Origin: an uncultured Actinoplanes sp.
GTDB lineage: Bacteria > Actinomycetota > Actinomycetes > Mycobacteriales > Micromonosporaceae
Reading direction: 5' to 3'
Length of the DNA stretch: 38,536 nt
Assembly (NCBI RefSeq): GCF_934643405.1
Contig: NZ_CAKUCL010000042.1
Location: forward strand, 1-38,536
Part shown: positions 7,904 through 20,525 of the stretch, piece after piece
How positions within the stretch are numbered: the stretch's first letter is position 1
How the letters are laid out: every line of letters begins with the position of its first letter
Position numbers and translations under genes: made by a program
The notes under the pieces: model-generated
Databases searched by the model: none
What the model saw: the letters and a program-made list of their open reading frames with translations, nothing else
Told to the model about the DNA's origin: nothing

Positions 7904-9442
7904 ATGAAAGCTGTATCAAGCAACCTTTCATCACGACTCCTGGCGGCCGGCTCGGCCGCCGTCCTCGGGCTCGGCGGTGTGCTGGCGGTCGCGGCGGATC
8001 CCGCGTACGCCTCGGGGCATGCGACGCCCGGCGCACCCGGCCTGGGTGACCGTCTGTATCCGCTGCTGGGCAACGGCGGGTACGACGTCCGCAACTACGA
8101 TCTGCGCCTGACCTACCCCAAGAAGGACCCGAAGCAGCAGGTCAAGGGCGACGTCACCATCACCGCGGTGGCGACGCAGAACCTGTCGCGCTTCGACCTC
8201 GACTTCGGCGGCGACGCGGTCGGCAAGGTGTCGGTCAACGGCAGGCCGGCGACGTTCAGCCGGGACGGCGACGAACTGATCGTCACGCCCGCCCGGTCGC
8301 TGGCGGCCCACCGGCACTTCACCGTCCGCGTCGAGGGCTTCACCGCCACCCCGATCGCGCCGGACGCCAACGCTCCGGTCGGCTTCGTGGTGACCCCGGA
8401 CGGCACCGTGCTGGCCGGGCAGCCCGCCTCGTCGCACCTGCTGTTCCCCAGCAACGACCACCCGCGCGACAAGGCGACGTACACGATCACGCTGACCAAC
8501 CCGGCCGGCTGGACGGGCACGGCCAACGGCGTACACGTCCGGACCCGGACCCACGGCGGCTACGTCTCCTCGACGTACCGCGAGTCGCACCCGATGGCCA
8601 GTGAGCTGGTGCAGGTCGCCGTCGGCGACTTCGTGGTGCGCAGCCGCCCGCCGGTCGACGGGATCCCGATCCGCGACGTCGTGCCGGCCCGCCTCGCCGA
8701 CACCCTGCTGCCGAAGGTGGCCGACGAGCGCGCCGAGATGCAGTGGATGCAGAGCAAGGTCGGCCGGTACCCGTTCGAGAACTACGGGTCCCTGATCATC
8801 GACGGCGACCTGGGCTTCGCGCTGGAGACCCAGACCCTCTCGCTGTACGACACGTCGTTCACCGGCTACCCGGACTTCATCCTCAACCCGATCCTGACCC
8901 ACGAGCTGGCCCACCAGTGGTTCGGCGACAGCGTCGCGCCCTGGGAGTGGAGCAACGTCTGGCAGAACGAGGGTCACGCCACCTGGTACGAGGTCAACTA
9001 CGCGTACGAGTCCGGCACGCTCCAGCAGTACGCCGGCGTGGACACGCTGGAGGAGTACTTCAAGCAGGTCTACGCGCGCGGTGACACCTACCGCGCCCGG
9101 TACGGCCCGGTCGCGCACCCGCTGAAGGCCGACTCCATCTGGGACGTGTTCAACCCCAACGTGTACGACGGCGGGGCGCTCGTCCTGTACGCCCTGCAGC
9201 AGAAGATCGGCGCCGCCACGTTCCAGCGGCTGGAACGCGCCTGGGTGTCGCTGTACCGCGACCGCTCCGCCTCCACCGACGACTTCATCGCGCTGGCCTC
9301 CCGGGTGTCCGGCCAGAACCTGACGTCGTTCCTGCGGGCGTGGCTGTACGACGCCAAGACGCCGCCCATGCCGGGCCACCCGGACTGGACGGTCACCGCT
9401 CCCCCGACGACCACGGCCGCCCCGCTGGTCGCCCGCCACTGA
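7904..9442 (+). CDS. Secreted M1-family zinc aminopeptidase
   Basis: This 512-residue exported metallopeptidase removes N-terminal residues from peptides. A Sec-type signal (basic start, hydrophobic stretch, cleavage near AYASG around residue 38) precedes a beta-rich N-terminal domain. The substrate-binding strand LETQT occupies the GAMEN position. The zinc site HELAHQW is near residue 332, and the third ligand Glu is in WQNEGHATWYE about 18 residues later. The length matches short secreted actinomycete M1 enzymes that lack the C-terminal ERAP-like domain. The ATG at 7904 is chosen because it begins the signal peptide. The gene ends at a shared hairpin facing the biosynthetic operon. Extracellular peptide scavenging is likely; maturation of the cluster product is possible but unsupported. 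Confidence 0.92.
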   Translation: MKAVSSNLSSRLLAAGSAAVLGLGGVLAVAADPAYASGHATPGAPGLGDRLYPLLGNGGYDVRNYDLRLTYPKKDPKQQVKGDVTITAVATQNLSRFDLDFGGDAVGKVSVNGRPATFSRDGDELIVTPARSLAAHRHFTVRVEGFTATPIAPDANAPVGFVVTPDGTVLAGQPASSHLLFPSNDHPRDKATYTITLTNPAGWTGTANGVHVRTRTHGGYVSSTYRESHPMASELVQVAVGDFVVRSRPPVDGIPIRDVVPARLADTLLPKVADERAEMQWMQSKVGRYPFENYGSLIIDGDLGFALETQTLSLYDTSFTGYPDFILNPILTHELAHQWFGDSVAPWEWSNVWQNEGHATWYEVNYAYESGTLQQYAGVDTLEEYFKQVYARGDTYRARYGPVAHPLKADSIWDVFNPNVYDGGALVLYALQQKIGAATFQRLERAWVSLYRDRSASTDDFIALASRVSGQNLTSFLRAWLYDAKTPPMPGHPDWTVTAPPTTTAAPLVARH

Positions 9443-9449
9443 TCAGGAC

Positions 9450-9479
9450 GGCCCCGCCGCCCACGCGGGCAGCGGGGCC
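9450..9479. terminator. Bidirectional hairpin terminator
   Basis: GGCCCCGC (9450-9457) pairs with GCGGGGCC (9472-9479) across a 14-base loop. The stem lies between the converging stops of the M1 peptidase and the ATP-grasp ligase, where it can end both transcripts. Confidence 0.7.
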
Positions 9480-9481
9480 TC

Positions 9482-10689
9482 TCAGTACCTGATCCAGTCC
9501 GCGTCCTCGATCCTGCGGACGGTTGCGGCCAGGGCCTGCGGGTCGGGCGCGGTCCCGCTGACCATCGCCACCGCGCCCGCCGTACCGGTCTCCCACCCGA
9601 CGTACGCGCCGGGCCGGGCCAGCACCTTCACCTGCTGCACCCCGTCGATGCCGGTCAGCGGGCCGATGTCACCGATCTCCCGTACGGTCGTGGCGGTCAC
9701 CGGCGGAATGATCAGGTACTGATAGACCAGGGGCCCGTCGGCGACCGGCGGCTTCACCTCGACCGGGCGGCCCAGCGCCACCTGGATCGCCAGGTCGGCC
9801 GGCGGCGTACACCCCGACCGCTCCGCGAGGTCGCCGACCCAGGCGCCGAGCCGCCCGTTGACCTCGATCACCCGAGGCCCGTCCGGGGTCAGTTTGATCT
9901 CGACGTGGGACAGCCCGCGGATCCCCAGCGCCGCGGTCGCCCGGCAGGCCAGCGCGCTCGCCGCCGCGACCGTCGCGGCGTCCTCCACCGGCCGTGGCCC
10001 GTACCCGGCCCGCTCCCGAAACGGCGTGGCCAGCGCGAACTTGCCGGTGACGAAGTGAACCCGCACATCGGTGCCGTCCGCGACGCAGTCGACCGCCAGA
10101 TAGTCGCCCCACGGCCGGTCGGTGGGCCGCCCGCGCAGCAGCTCCTCGGCCACCACGACCCCTTCGTCGCTCAGCACCGCCGCGATGGCCGCGTGCCCGG
10201 CCGCCGGGTCGGTCACCAGGAACGTGTTGCGGCTGGACGCGCCCACCTGCGGCTTCACGATGCAGGGCAGGCCGACGGCGTCGAGGGCCGGGCCGATCCC
10301 GTCGACCGTCGTGATCGGACGGTGCGCCAGGGCGTCCACCCCCGCGGCCGCGAGCCGGGCGCGTTGCGCGGTCTTGTCGACCATCGCGGGGAGGTCCTCG
10401 GGCGAGTGGCAGCGCAGCCCGAGGAGGGCGGCCAGCCGTACGGTGCGGGGGATCTGACTCTCGCTGAAGGTGAGAATGCCGTCCGGACGTAGTTCGCGCA
10501 GGTCCGATTCCAGCGACGGACCCACCGGGACGACCCGGCCGAGCATCTCGAGCAGCGGACGCACCTCGTCGGTGTGCGCGGAGGGCGCCACGACGAAGAC
10601 GGGCTCGCAGTCGTTCGCGGCGGCCCGCGCGGCGATCGTGGTGGGCGCGAGGCTGCCGATGTCGTAGACGACCAGTAGCACCGCGCGGC

Positions 10690-10693
<4 letters not shown>
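9482..10693 (-). CDS. ATP-grasp carboxylate-amine ligase
   Basis: This 403-residue ATP-grasp enzyme is related to L-amino-acid ligases of the BacD/carnosine-synthase type. These activate a carboxylate as acyl phosphate and join it to an amine. The N-terminal Rossmann-like part begins VLLVVYDIGS; the ATP-binding Lys is in CIVKPQVGASSRNT; and the metal-binding Glu/Asn pair is in SHVEIKL and VIEVNGRLG. It is the last gene of the minus-strand operon and overlaps the NRPS stop by four bases (GTGA). It may therefore add or release an amino acid off the assembly line. The substrate is unknown. Confidence 0.85.
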
Positions 10694-13633
<2,940 letters not shown>

Positions 13634-13644
<11 letters not shown>

Positions 13645-15361
13645 GGGACGTCTTCTCCTGCACCACGGCGCTCAGGCCGCGCACGGTCGGGTTGCCGAAC
13701 ACCTCGGCCATGCTCAGTTCGCAGCCGAGCCGCTGCGCGACCGCCGCCCGCACCCGCAGAAGCTGCAGGGAACCGCCGCCGACGTCGAAGAAGTGGTCGT
13801 CGAGGCCGACGTCGTCCACCCGCAGCACGGTCCGGAAAATGTCGGCGACCGCGCTCTGTCCGGGTGACACCGGCTCGGCGTACGTCACCGTCAGATCGGG
13901 TCGTCCGGTGCCGGGCGCGGGCAACGCGCGACGGTCCACCTTGCCGGTGGGGCCGACCGGGAACGCGTCGAGCACCACGAAGGCCGCCGGGATCATGTAG
14001 TCGGGCAGGGTCCGGGCCAGCTCGGCGCGCAACCGGTCGGTCTCGGCCGGGGTGCCGGGCTCGGTGATCAGGTAGGCGACCAGACGCTGGTCACCGGGCA
14101 CGTCGGCGCGGAGCACGACCTGCGCGTCGCGCACGCCGTCCAGGGCGGACAGCGCGTTGCCGATCTCGCCGGGTTCGATCCGGAAGCCGTGCAGCTTCAC
14201 CTGGTCGTCGGCGCGGCCCAGGTACTCCAGATCGCCGTCGTCGTTGAGGCGGGCCAGGTCGCCGGTGCGGTAGAGCAGCGACCCGTCGCCGTACGGGTGG
14301 GGAACGAAGACGTCCGCGGTGAGGTCCGGCCGGCCGAGGTAGCCGCGGGCCAGGCCCGGCCCGCCGACGTGCAGATGCCCCGCGACGCCGGGCGGCAGCG
14401 GCTGCATGCGGTCGTCGAGCACGTACGCCGACCCGCCCGGCCAGGCCACCCCGATCGGCACGGTGGGGGCCCCGGCCCGCACCCGCGTCGCGGCGGCCCA
14501 CACGGTCGTCTCGGTCGGCCCGTACGCGTTGACCAGTCCCACCGGCGCCCAGCGCGCGGCCACCGCGGGCGAGCACTCCTCCCCCGTGGTCACCGCGAGC
14601 CGCACGCTCGGCAGGTCGGCCGGGTCGAGCAGCGCCAGCGCGGACGGCGGCATCACGATCACCGTGACCCGCTGCTCGCGCACCAGGTCCGCCAGCGCCG
14701 GGCCGGGCAGCAGGTCGGTGGCGGGCGCCAGCACGAGCGTCGCGCCGCTGGTCAGGGCCATCAGGATCTCGCCGGCCGACACGTCGAACGCGAAAGACGC
14801 GAACTGCAGCACCCGGTCGTCCGGTGCGATGCCGAAGACCTCGGCGAGCCCGCCGGCCAGGTGGGTCACGTTGCGGTGGCTGATCATGACGCCCTTGGGC
14901 CGGCCGGTCGATCCGCTGGTGAACATGACGTAGGCGAGGTCCCGCTCGTCGATCGCCACGGCGGGCCGGTGCGCGGGCTGCCCGCCGACGCCGGCCAGCG
15001 GCACACGGGCAATCCCCCGGTCCGGCAGGGCGCCGGCCTGCGCGTCGCCGGCCAGCAGCACGGACGGCCGCGCGTCCTCGAGGATCATGGCGAGCCGGGC
15101 GGGCGGGTGCCTCGGGTCGAGCGGCACGTACGCCGCGCCGGTCTTGAGCACCGCGAGGATGCCGGTCACCAGGTCGATCGAGCGGTCGCCGCAGATCCCG
15201 GCCAGGGTCCCGGCGCCCGCACCCAGGCCGATCAGGTGGTGGGCCAGCCGGTTCGCGCGCTCGTCCAGCTCCCGGTAGGTCACCGTCTCGGCGCCGTGCA
15301 CCAGGGCGATCGCGTCCGGGGTCCGGCCGGTCTGCGCCTCGATCGCGGCCAGGACGGTCAT
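13634..15361 (-). CDS. NRPS, free-standing A-PCP didomain
   Basis: This 575-residue protein has an adenylation domain (P-loop FTSGSTGRPKG near 145, NAYGPTETT, GRADDQVK) and a carrier domain (DHFFDVGGGSL, Ser near 528). There is no condensation domain, so it is a loading or in-trans module. The pocket code read by eye is D-V-G-V-V-T-A-V-W-K. It matches no common substrate I know; Gly at the third position leaves a deep pocket that could take a bulky or modified aromatic residue. The ATG at 15361 overlaps the MbtH stop (ATGA), so the pair is translationally coupled and MbtH-dependent adenylation is expected. Beta-methyltryptophan or its oxidised form is one candidate substrate by context only. 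Confidence 0.92.
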
Positions 15362-15537
15362 CGGCGGGCCTCGCGCAGGCTCAGCGGCCGCATGTCGGTC
15401 CACACCGTCGCGATGTGCTCGAGGCACTGCGCCCGGTCGCCGGTGAAGCCGGTCGTCCGCCAGCCCGCCGGCGGACGGTCGGCGGCGGGCCACACCGAGT
15501 ACTGCTCCTCGTGGTTCACGACGACCTGGAAATCCAT
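15358..15537 (-). CDS. MbtH-like protein
   Basis: This 59-residue MbtH-family chaperone has the family core: FQVVVNHEEQYSVWP, PAGWRTTGFTG, and the end WTDMRPLSLREAR, with the conserved Trp residues present. These proteins bind NRPS adenylation domains and are needed for their folding or activity. ATG at 15537 follows GGGAGATGAGG; the GTG one codon earlier sits too close. It is translationally coupled to the downstream A-PCP gene, its most likely partner. Confidence 0.96.
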   Translation of the reverse strand: MDFQVVVNHEEQYSVWPAADRPPAGWRTTGFTGDRAQCLEHIATVWTDMRPLSLREARR

Positions 15538-15568
15538 CACAACCTCATCTCCCGTACGGTGCGGGCCG

Positions 15569-16768
15569 TCACCGAATCTCCTCGATCACGGCGAAGCTGT
15601 TGGTGCCGCCGATGCCCGCCGACATGACGCCGGCCAGCCGCGGGCCGTCCGGCCAGGGCCGCCCCTCGGGCACGATGGCGAGCCGGCCGCGCTCCAGGCC
15701 GTCCATCGGCTCGGCGGTGTTGGGCGTGGCGTACAGCTCGCCGTTCTCCACCGACAGCACCGTCTTGATGAGCGCGGCGACCCCGGCCGCGGCGTCGCAG
15801 TGCCCGAGCGTGGCCTTGACCGAGCCGATCGGCAGCGCCCCGCCGTCCGGCCCGAACGCCTCGGCCATCGCGGTGGTCTCGACGACGTCGTTGAGCGGGA
15901 TGCCGACGCCGTGGCACTCCACGTAGGACAGCTCGGCCGGGTCGACCCGGGCACGATCGAGAGCCTGCCGGATGACGCGGACCTTGCCGGGGATGCCCGG
16001 GAACGTGTACCCGGCCTTGGCCCGGCCGTCGTTGTCGACGGCGATCGACCGGATGACCGCGTGGATGGGGTCGCCGTCGCGCAGCGCGTCGCCGAGCCGC
16101 CGCAGCAGCACCGCGCCGGCCCCGTCGCCCGGGACCGTTCCGTTGGCCCGGCGGTCGAACGGCCGGCAGTACCCGTCCGGCGACAGGATCTGCCGGGGCG
16201 CGTACGTGTACGAGCCGTCCACGTCGTGGTGGATCGACACGCCGGCGGCCAGGGCGTAGTCGCACGTGTCCTGCCGCAGCGCCTGCACCGCCAGATGGGC
16301 TGTCACCAGCGAGGTCGCGCAGGTGGCGTCGACCATCAGGCTCTCGCCCCACAGGTCGTGCAGGTAGGAGAAGTGGGTCGCGGCGAACGTCGGGTCCACC
16401 GGGTAGACCTCGTCGAAGGTGCCGCGCGGCACCGCCCTCGTGCGGGCCGCGCCGGCGAACAGCGAGGTGCGCTCGCCGATCTCGGAGATGCGCAGCCCGG
16501 CGTCCTCGACGGCCGCCCACAGCACCTCGTAGAGCGCGCCGTGCTGCGGGTCGCCGGCGAATCCGGTCACGTACGGGTCGTAGGCGTCGCGCCGCGACAT
16601 CAGCCCCCACGCGGTGACCGTCCGGCGGCCGCCGTCCAGGTCCACCGGCTCGGCGCCGCGGGTGATGCCGTCGCGGCCGGACCGCAGCAGCGCGATGAGC
16701 GCGGCGACGTCGGCGGCCGGGCCGAACCGGGCGCCCATCCCGATGATCGCGATCGGTTCGTCGGTCAT
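15569..16768 (-). CDS. Free-standing type I-like ketosynthase
   Basis: This 399-residue protein is a single KS domain of modular-PKS type with no AT or ACP. The catalytic triad is complete but in variant contexts: Cys near 148 in DATCATSL (usually DTACSSSL), His near 285 in ECHGVGIPLND (usually EAHGTGTPLGD) and His near 321 in LGHCDAAAG. It overlaps the upstream NRPS stop by four bases (ATGA). That NRPS ends in a PKS-type linker, so the two products probably dock to form one split NRPS-PKS module. It would extend a PCP-bound aminoacyl or peptidyl chain with a ketide unit, or catalyse a ring-closing Claisen step. No AT is encoded in this window, so malonyl loading must be in trans. Confidence 0.92.
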   Translation of the reverse strand: MTDEPIAIIGMGARFGPAADVAALIALLRSGRDGITRGAEPVDLDGGRRTVTAWGLMSRRDAYDPYVTGFAGDPQHGALYEVLWAAVEDAGLRISEIGERTSLFAGAARTRAVPRGTFDEVYPVDPTFAATHFSYLHDLWGESLMVDATCATSLVTAHLAVQALRQDTCDYALAAGVSIHHDVDGSYTYAPRQILSPDGYCRPFDRRANGTVPGDGAGAVLLRRLGDALRDGDPIHAVIRSIAVDNDGRAKAGYTFPGIPGKVRVIRQALDRARVDPAELSYVECHGVGIPLNDVVETTAMAEAFGPDGGALPIGSVKATLGHCDAAAGVAALIKTVLSVENGELYATPNTAEPMDGLERGRLAIVPEGRPWPDGPRLAGVMSAGIGGTNSFAVIEEIR

Positions 16769-19700
16769 GCGTCCTCCTCGCGCGCGCCGGCCGGCACCCG
16801 GTCGAACGCGTACGCCGGTAGATGGATGCGGCGGCCTTGTCCGGCGGTGGTCAGCCGGACCGCCGCGCCGCGGCACCAGAGACGGGCGGCCTCGGCCGGC
16901 TCGCCCGGGGCGGCATCGTGCGGGACCTCGCCGGCCTGCACCGGGTCGGCCGGCGCGCGCAGCGCCGCGACCGCCTCGGCGACCGTGGTGACGACGGCCG
17001 CCCAGCGCAGCGCGAAGCGTTCCCGGCCGACGTCGAGGGTGCGGGCCACGTCGCCGACCCGGATGTCGGGGTAGTTCTCCAGGTGGTCGGCCAGGGCGCC
17101 GCGCATGTCGTGCAGCGCCCGGGCGGATCGGGCGGACACGGCGAGGATCACCGGGCCGGACCACGCCGCGCCGGCCGGGCGCGCGACGGCCTGGCGGGCG
17201 GCGGCCGCCGGGCGGATCCAGGGCCGTTCCTCGGGTGCCAGCCCGTCGGCGTACGCGGCCTGGGCCCGCACCGTCGTGTGCCGCAGCAGTTCCCCGATCG
17301 GCACCGTGACGCCGAGGTGCCGGCGCAGTGCGGCCTGCAGCTGCACCACCATCAGCGAGTGCCCGCCCGCGTCGAAGAAGTTCTGGTCGACGTCCACGTC
17401 GTCGCGGCCGAGCAGTTCCCGCCACGCCGCGTGCACCTCGGACACCGTCGTGCCGGCCGCCGGGGCGTCCACCGCCGGCGCGGCGGCCGGAGCGGGCAGC
17501 CGCTTGCGGTCGATCTTGCCGTTGGGGTTGAGCGGCAGCTGCGGCAGGAAGGTGAAGGAACTCGGCACCGCGAAGGCCGGCAGCGCCGCGCGCGCGTGCT
17601 CCCGGATCGCCTCCACGCCGCACGACCCGGCGAGGTAGGCGGCGATCGTCTTGTCCCCGCGGGCGTCGCGCCAGGTGGTCACGAACACCGAGTCCACCGC
17701 CGGGTGCGCCGCGAGGGCCGCCTCCACCTCGCCCAGCTCGACCCGCTGGCTGCGGATCTTGACCTGGTTGTCGCGACGGCCGACGAATTCCAGCTGCCCC
17801 CCGGGCGTCCACCGGACGCGGTCGCCGGTGCGGTACAGGCGGGCGCCGGGCCGGTCACCGAAGGGGTCGGGCACGAACCGGTCGGCGGTGGCCGCCGGGT
17901 CGCCGAGGTAGCCGTGCGCCACGCCCACACCGCCGAGCAGCAGCTCACCGGGCACGCCGCGCGGCGCCGGGTCGAGGGTGCCGTCCAGCACCACGTACGC
18001 CTGGGTGCCCGGCACCGGCGCCCCGATCGGCAGGGTGCGGGCCGCGTCGCCGATCGCGGTGATCGGGTGCCAGGTCGAGGTGAAGGAGTTCTCGGTGGGG
18101 CCGTAGCTGTGCAGCAGCACGCCGGGCGCGGCCCAGCGCAACGCGCGGCGCAGGTGCGGCACCGAGATCAGCTCGCCGCCGAAGTAGACCCGCCGCAGAG
18201 CCTGGAGCAGGTCCGGCGCATCCTCGACGATGCGGTTGAGCAGCGGGGTGGTGACCAGCAGCGTGGTGACCCGGTCCCGGCGCAGAGCGTCGCGCAGGTC
18301 TCGCGGGCTGAGCACCAGGTCCTTGTCCAGCACGACCAGCTCGGCACCGTGCGCGAGGGCGCCCCAGATCTCGTAGGTCGCGCCGTCGAAGTTGACCGGG
18401 GACAGGTGCGAGACGACGTCGGTGTGGTCCAGGCCCACGAACTCCGGCCGGCCGAGCAGGCGGGCCACGCCCCGGTGCGGGAGCACGACTCCGCGCGGCC
18501 GGCCGGTGGAGCCGGAGGTGAAGAGCACGTTGAAGACGTCGTCGCCGGTCAGTGCGATCGGCGGCGGATCGGCGGGCCGGTCGCGGGACGCGGCCAGCAG
18601 GTCCTGCACCCGGCCGTGCGCCGGGACCCGGCCCTGCTGGCCGGCGTCGGTCAGCACCAGCCGCGGGCGGGCGTCGTCCAGCACCATCCGCAGCTGCGCG
18701 TCCGGATAGCCGGGGTCCAGGGGCAGGTACGCCGCGCCGGCCAGCAGCACCGCGAGCCACGCGAGCGGCACCTCGACGCCGACCGGCTGCAGCAGCGCGA
18801 CCAGGTCGCCGGGCCGGACACCGGCGCCGATCATCTCGTGGGCGAGCCGGGCGGCCTGCTCGGTGAGCTGCCGGTAGGTGAGGGTGCGGTCGCCGTGCCG
18901 GACCGCCACCGCGTCCGGACGCTGCAGCGCCTGGTCGAGCACCAGCCGCGGCACGAGCCGCTCGCCGGCGGGCGCGCCACGCGCGCAACGGGTGGCCTCG
19001 CGGTCCGCGGCCGCCAGCAGTTCCGAGCAGGTCCGGTCCGGCTTCGCGGCCACCTCGGCCAGCAGGGTCACCATCTGGTCGAGGAAGACGCCCGCGGTGG
19101 ACCGCCGGTACAGCGCGGCGTCGAAGTCGACCCGTACCGACAGGCCGTCCGGGCCCTCCTCGGCGGCGAGCGCGAAGTCGAACTTGGCGTTCGCGATGTC
19201 GTGGTCCAGCACGGTGATGTCCACGCCGTCGCCGGTGCTGCCGCCGCCGACCGGCATGTGCAGGTAGATGCTGGTGTCGCGCGACCCGTCGGGACGCATG
19301 CCACGCAGCCGGCGGCCCGCGACCATCGAGTGGTCGAGCGACTCGAGGACCTGGTCGCGCAGGCCGGCCAGCACGTCGGTGAACCGCCGGTCCGGCCGCA
19401 GCGCGCTGACCACCGGGAGGGTGCGGGCGAGCAGCCCGGTCTCGTCGAGCAGGTGCGGCTGCATCCGCCCCGCGAACAGCATGCCGACCGTGCCCTCGGC
19501 CATTCCGCTCCACGCGTGCAGCAACAGCGTGTATCCGGCCAGGATCACCACGGCCGGGGAGGCGCCCTCGCGCCGCGCCAGCTCGCGGATCCCGGCGAGG
19601 GTGCCGGTGGGCAGGGTCCGGACCGCGGAGCCGGGGCTGCCGGGTTCGGTGCCCGGCCGGATCAGATCGGGCATCGGTTGCAGGGCCGGCGGTTCGGCGG

Positions 19701-20271
19701 CGAGCAGCTCGCGCCAGTACCGGTCGTCGTGCTCCGCCGGGCCGGACGGGACGGCGTGCCGGTTGCGCCGCTCCAGCGGCGACGGGCGTGCGTGCAGGCG
19801 GGCCCGGTACGCCGCGGCCAGGTGTTCGGTGATCACCTGCATCGACCAGCCGTCGGCCACGATGTGGTGCACCACCAGCACGAGCAGTGCACCGTCGGTG
19901 GCCCGCCACAGGTGCGCGCGGGCCAGCGGCGCGGTCGTCAGGTCGAGCGGGAGGGCGCCGACCGTGGCGGCCCAGGCGAGCGCCGCCGGCCGGTCGTAGC
20001 GGCCGGGATGCTCGGTGATCGCGAACGACAGCGGCGGCTCGGCGTGCACCTCCTGGACGACCTGCCCGTCCGCGGTGGTGGCGAAGGAGCTGCGCAGCCC
20101 GGGATGCCGGCCGAGCACGTCGGACAGGGCCGCGAGCAGCACGGCCGGGTCGGCGCCCGGGCGGAACTCCAGGTCGAGCGGGATGTTGTAGCGGCCGGTC
20201 TCCGGCTCGCGGGCGACGGCGAGCCAGACCTCCAGCTGTTCGTCGGAGGCGGCGACCCGGTCTTCGATCAT
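16765..20271 (-). CDS. NRPS C-A-PCP with PKS-like linker tail
   Basis: This 1168-residue NRPS has a condensation domain (HHIVADG at 135-141), an adenylation domain (P-loop FTSGSTGRPRG near 585, SYGPTENSF) and a carrier protein (FFDAGGHSL, Ser near 971). Its last 140 residues are not NRPS-like. PVILAVSARSARALHDMRGALADHL resembles the KS-AT linker of modular PKSs, and AARLWCRGAAV with RIHLPAYAFDRV resembles the linker after an AT. The AT itself is missing between them. The pocket code read by eye is D-G-Y-L-Y-G-S-F-T-K, which I cannot assign. ATG at 20271 overlaps the ACP stop. A split module with the next-gene KS is the likely arrangement. Confidence 0.93.
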   Translation of the reverse strand: MIEDRVAASDEQLEVWLAVAREPETGRYNIPLDLEFRPGADPAVLLAALSDVLGRHPGLRSSFATTADGQVVQEVHAEPPLSFAITEHPGRYDRPAALAWAATVGALPLDLTTAPLARAHLWRATDGALLVLVVHHIVADGWSMQVITEHLAAAYRARLHARPSPLERRNRHAVPSGPAEHDDRYWRELLAAEPPALQPMPDLIRPGTEPGSPGSAVRTLPTGTLAGIRELARREGASPAVVILAGYTLLLHAWSGMAEGTVGMLFAGRMQPHLLDETGLLARTLPVVSALRPDRRFTDVLAGLRDQVLESLDHSMVAGRRLRGMRPDGSRDTSIYLHMPVGGGSTGDGVDITVLDHDIANAKFDFALAAEEGPDGLSVRVDFDAALYRRSTAGVFLDQMVTLLAEVAAKPDRTCSELLAAADREATRCARGAPAGERLVPRLVLDQALQRPDAVAVRHGDRTLTYRQLTEQAARLAHEMIGAGVRPGDLVALLQPVGVEVPLAWLAVLLAGAAYLPLDPGYPDAQLRMVLDDARPRLVLTDAGQQGRVPAHGRVQDLLAASRDRPADPPPIALTGDDVFNVLFTSGSTGRPRGVVLPHRGVARLLGRPEFVGLDHTDVVSHLSPVNFDGATYEIWGALAHGAELVVLDKDLVLSPRDLRDALRRDRVTTLLVTTPLLNRIVEDAPDLLQALRRVYFGGELISVPHLRRALRWAAPGVLLHSYGPTENSFTSTWHPITAIGDAARTLPIGAPVPGTQAYVVLDGTLDPAPRGVPGELLLGGVGVAHGYLGDPAATADRFVPDPFGDRPGARLYRTGDRVRWTPGGQLEFVGRRDNQVKIRSQRVELGEVEAALAAHPAVDSVFVTTWRDARGDKTIAAYLAGSCGVEAIREHARAALPAFAVPSSFTFLPQLPLNPNGKIDRKRLPAPAAAPAVDAPAAGTTVSEVHAAWRELLGRDDVDVDQNFFDAGGHSLMVVQLQAALRRHLGVTVPIGELLRHTTVRAQAAYADGLAPEERPWIRPAAAARQAVARPAGAAWSGPVILAVSARSARALHDMRGALADHLENYPDIRVGDVARTLDVGRERFALRWAAVVTTVAEAVAALRAPADPVQAGEVPHDAAPGEPAEAARLWCRGAAVRLTTAGQGRRIHLPAYAFDRVPAGAREEDA

Positions 20272-20510
20272 CGCAGCGTCCGGATCAGCTCGGCGACGCT
20301 GCGCACCGAGTGGAAGTGGGCGGGCTGGAAGTCGGCGTCGCTGATCCGCACGCCGAACACCGCCTCGCAGCGGGCGCGCAGCTCGACGAACCCGAGGGAG
20401 TCCAGGCCCAGCACGTCCAGCAGGCCGTCGTCGGCGCCGATCCGGTCCGGCTCGACGTCCAGGTAGACGTCGTCCACCAGGATCTGACGGACGGTGTCCT
20501 CGACACTCAT
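20268..20510 (-). CDS. Acyl carrier protein
   Basis: This 80-residue acyl carrier protein has the phosphopantetheine Ser at 38 in LGLDSLGFVEL. Type II ACPs carry starter or ketide intermediates as thioesters. It is the second gene of the minus-strand operon and is coupled by ATGA to the C-A-PCP NRPS. It could receive malonyl units for the KS, or the acyl group activated by the ANL enzyme of the facing operon, since neither of these has its own carrier. ATG at 20510 is used; a GTG at 20522 would add four residues. Confidence 0.93.
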   Translation of the reverse strand: MSVEDTVRQILVDDVYLDVEPDRIGADDGLLDVLGLDSLGFVELRARCEAVFGVRISDADFQPAHFHSVRSVAELIRTLR

Positions 20511-20525
20511 TTCGCTCGGCACGGT

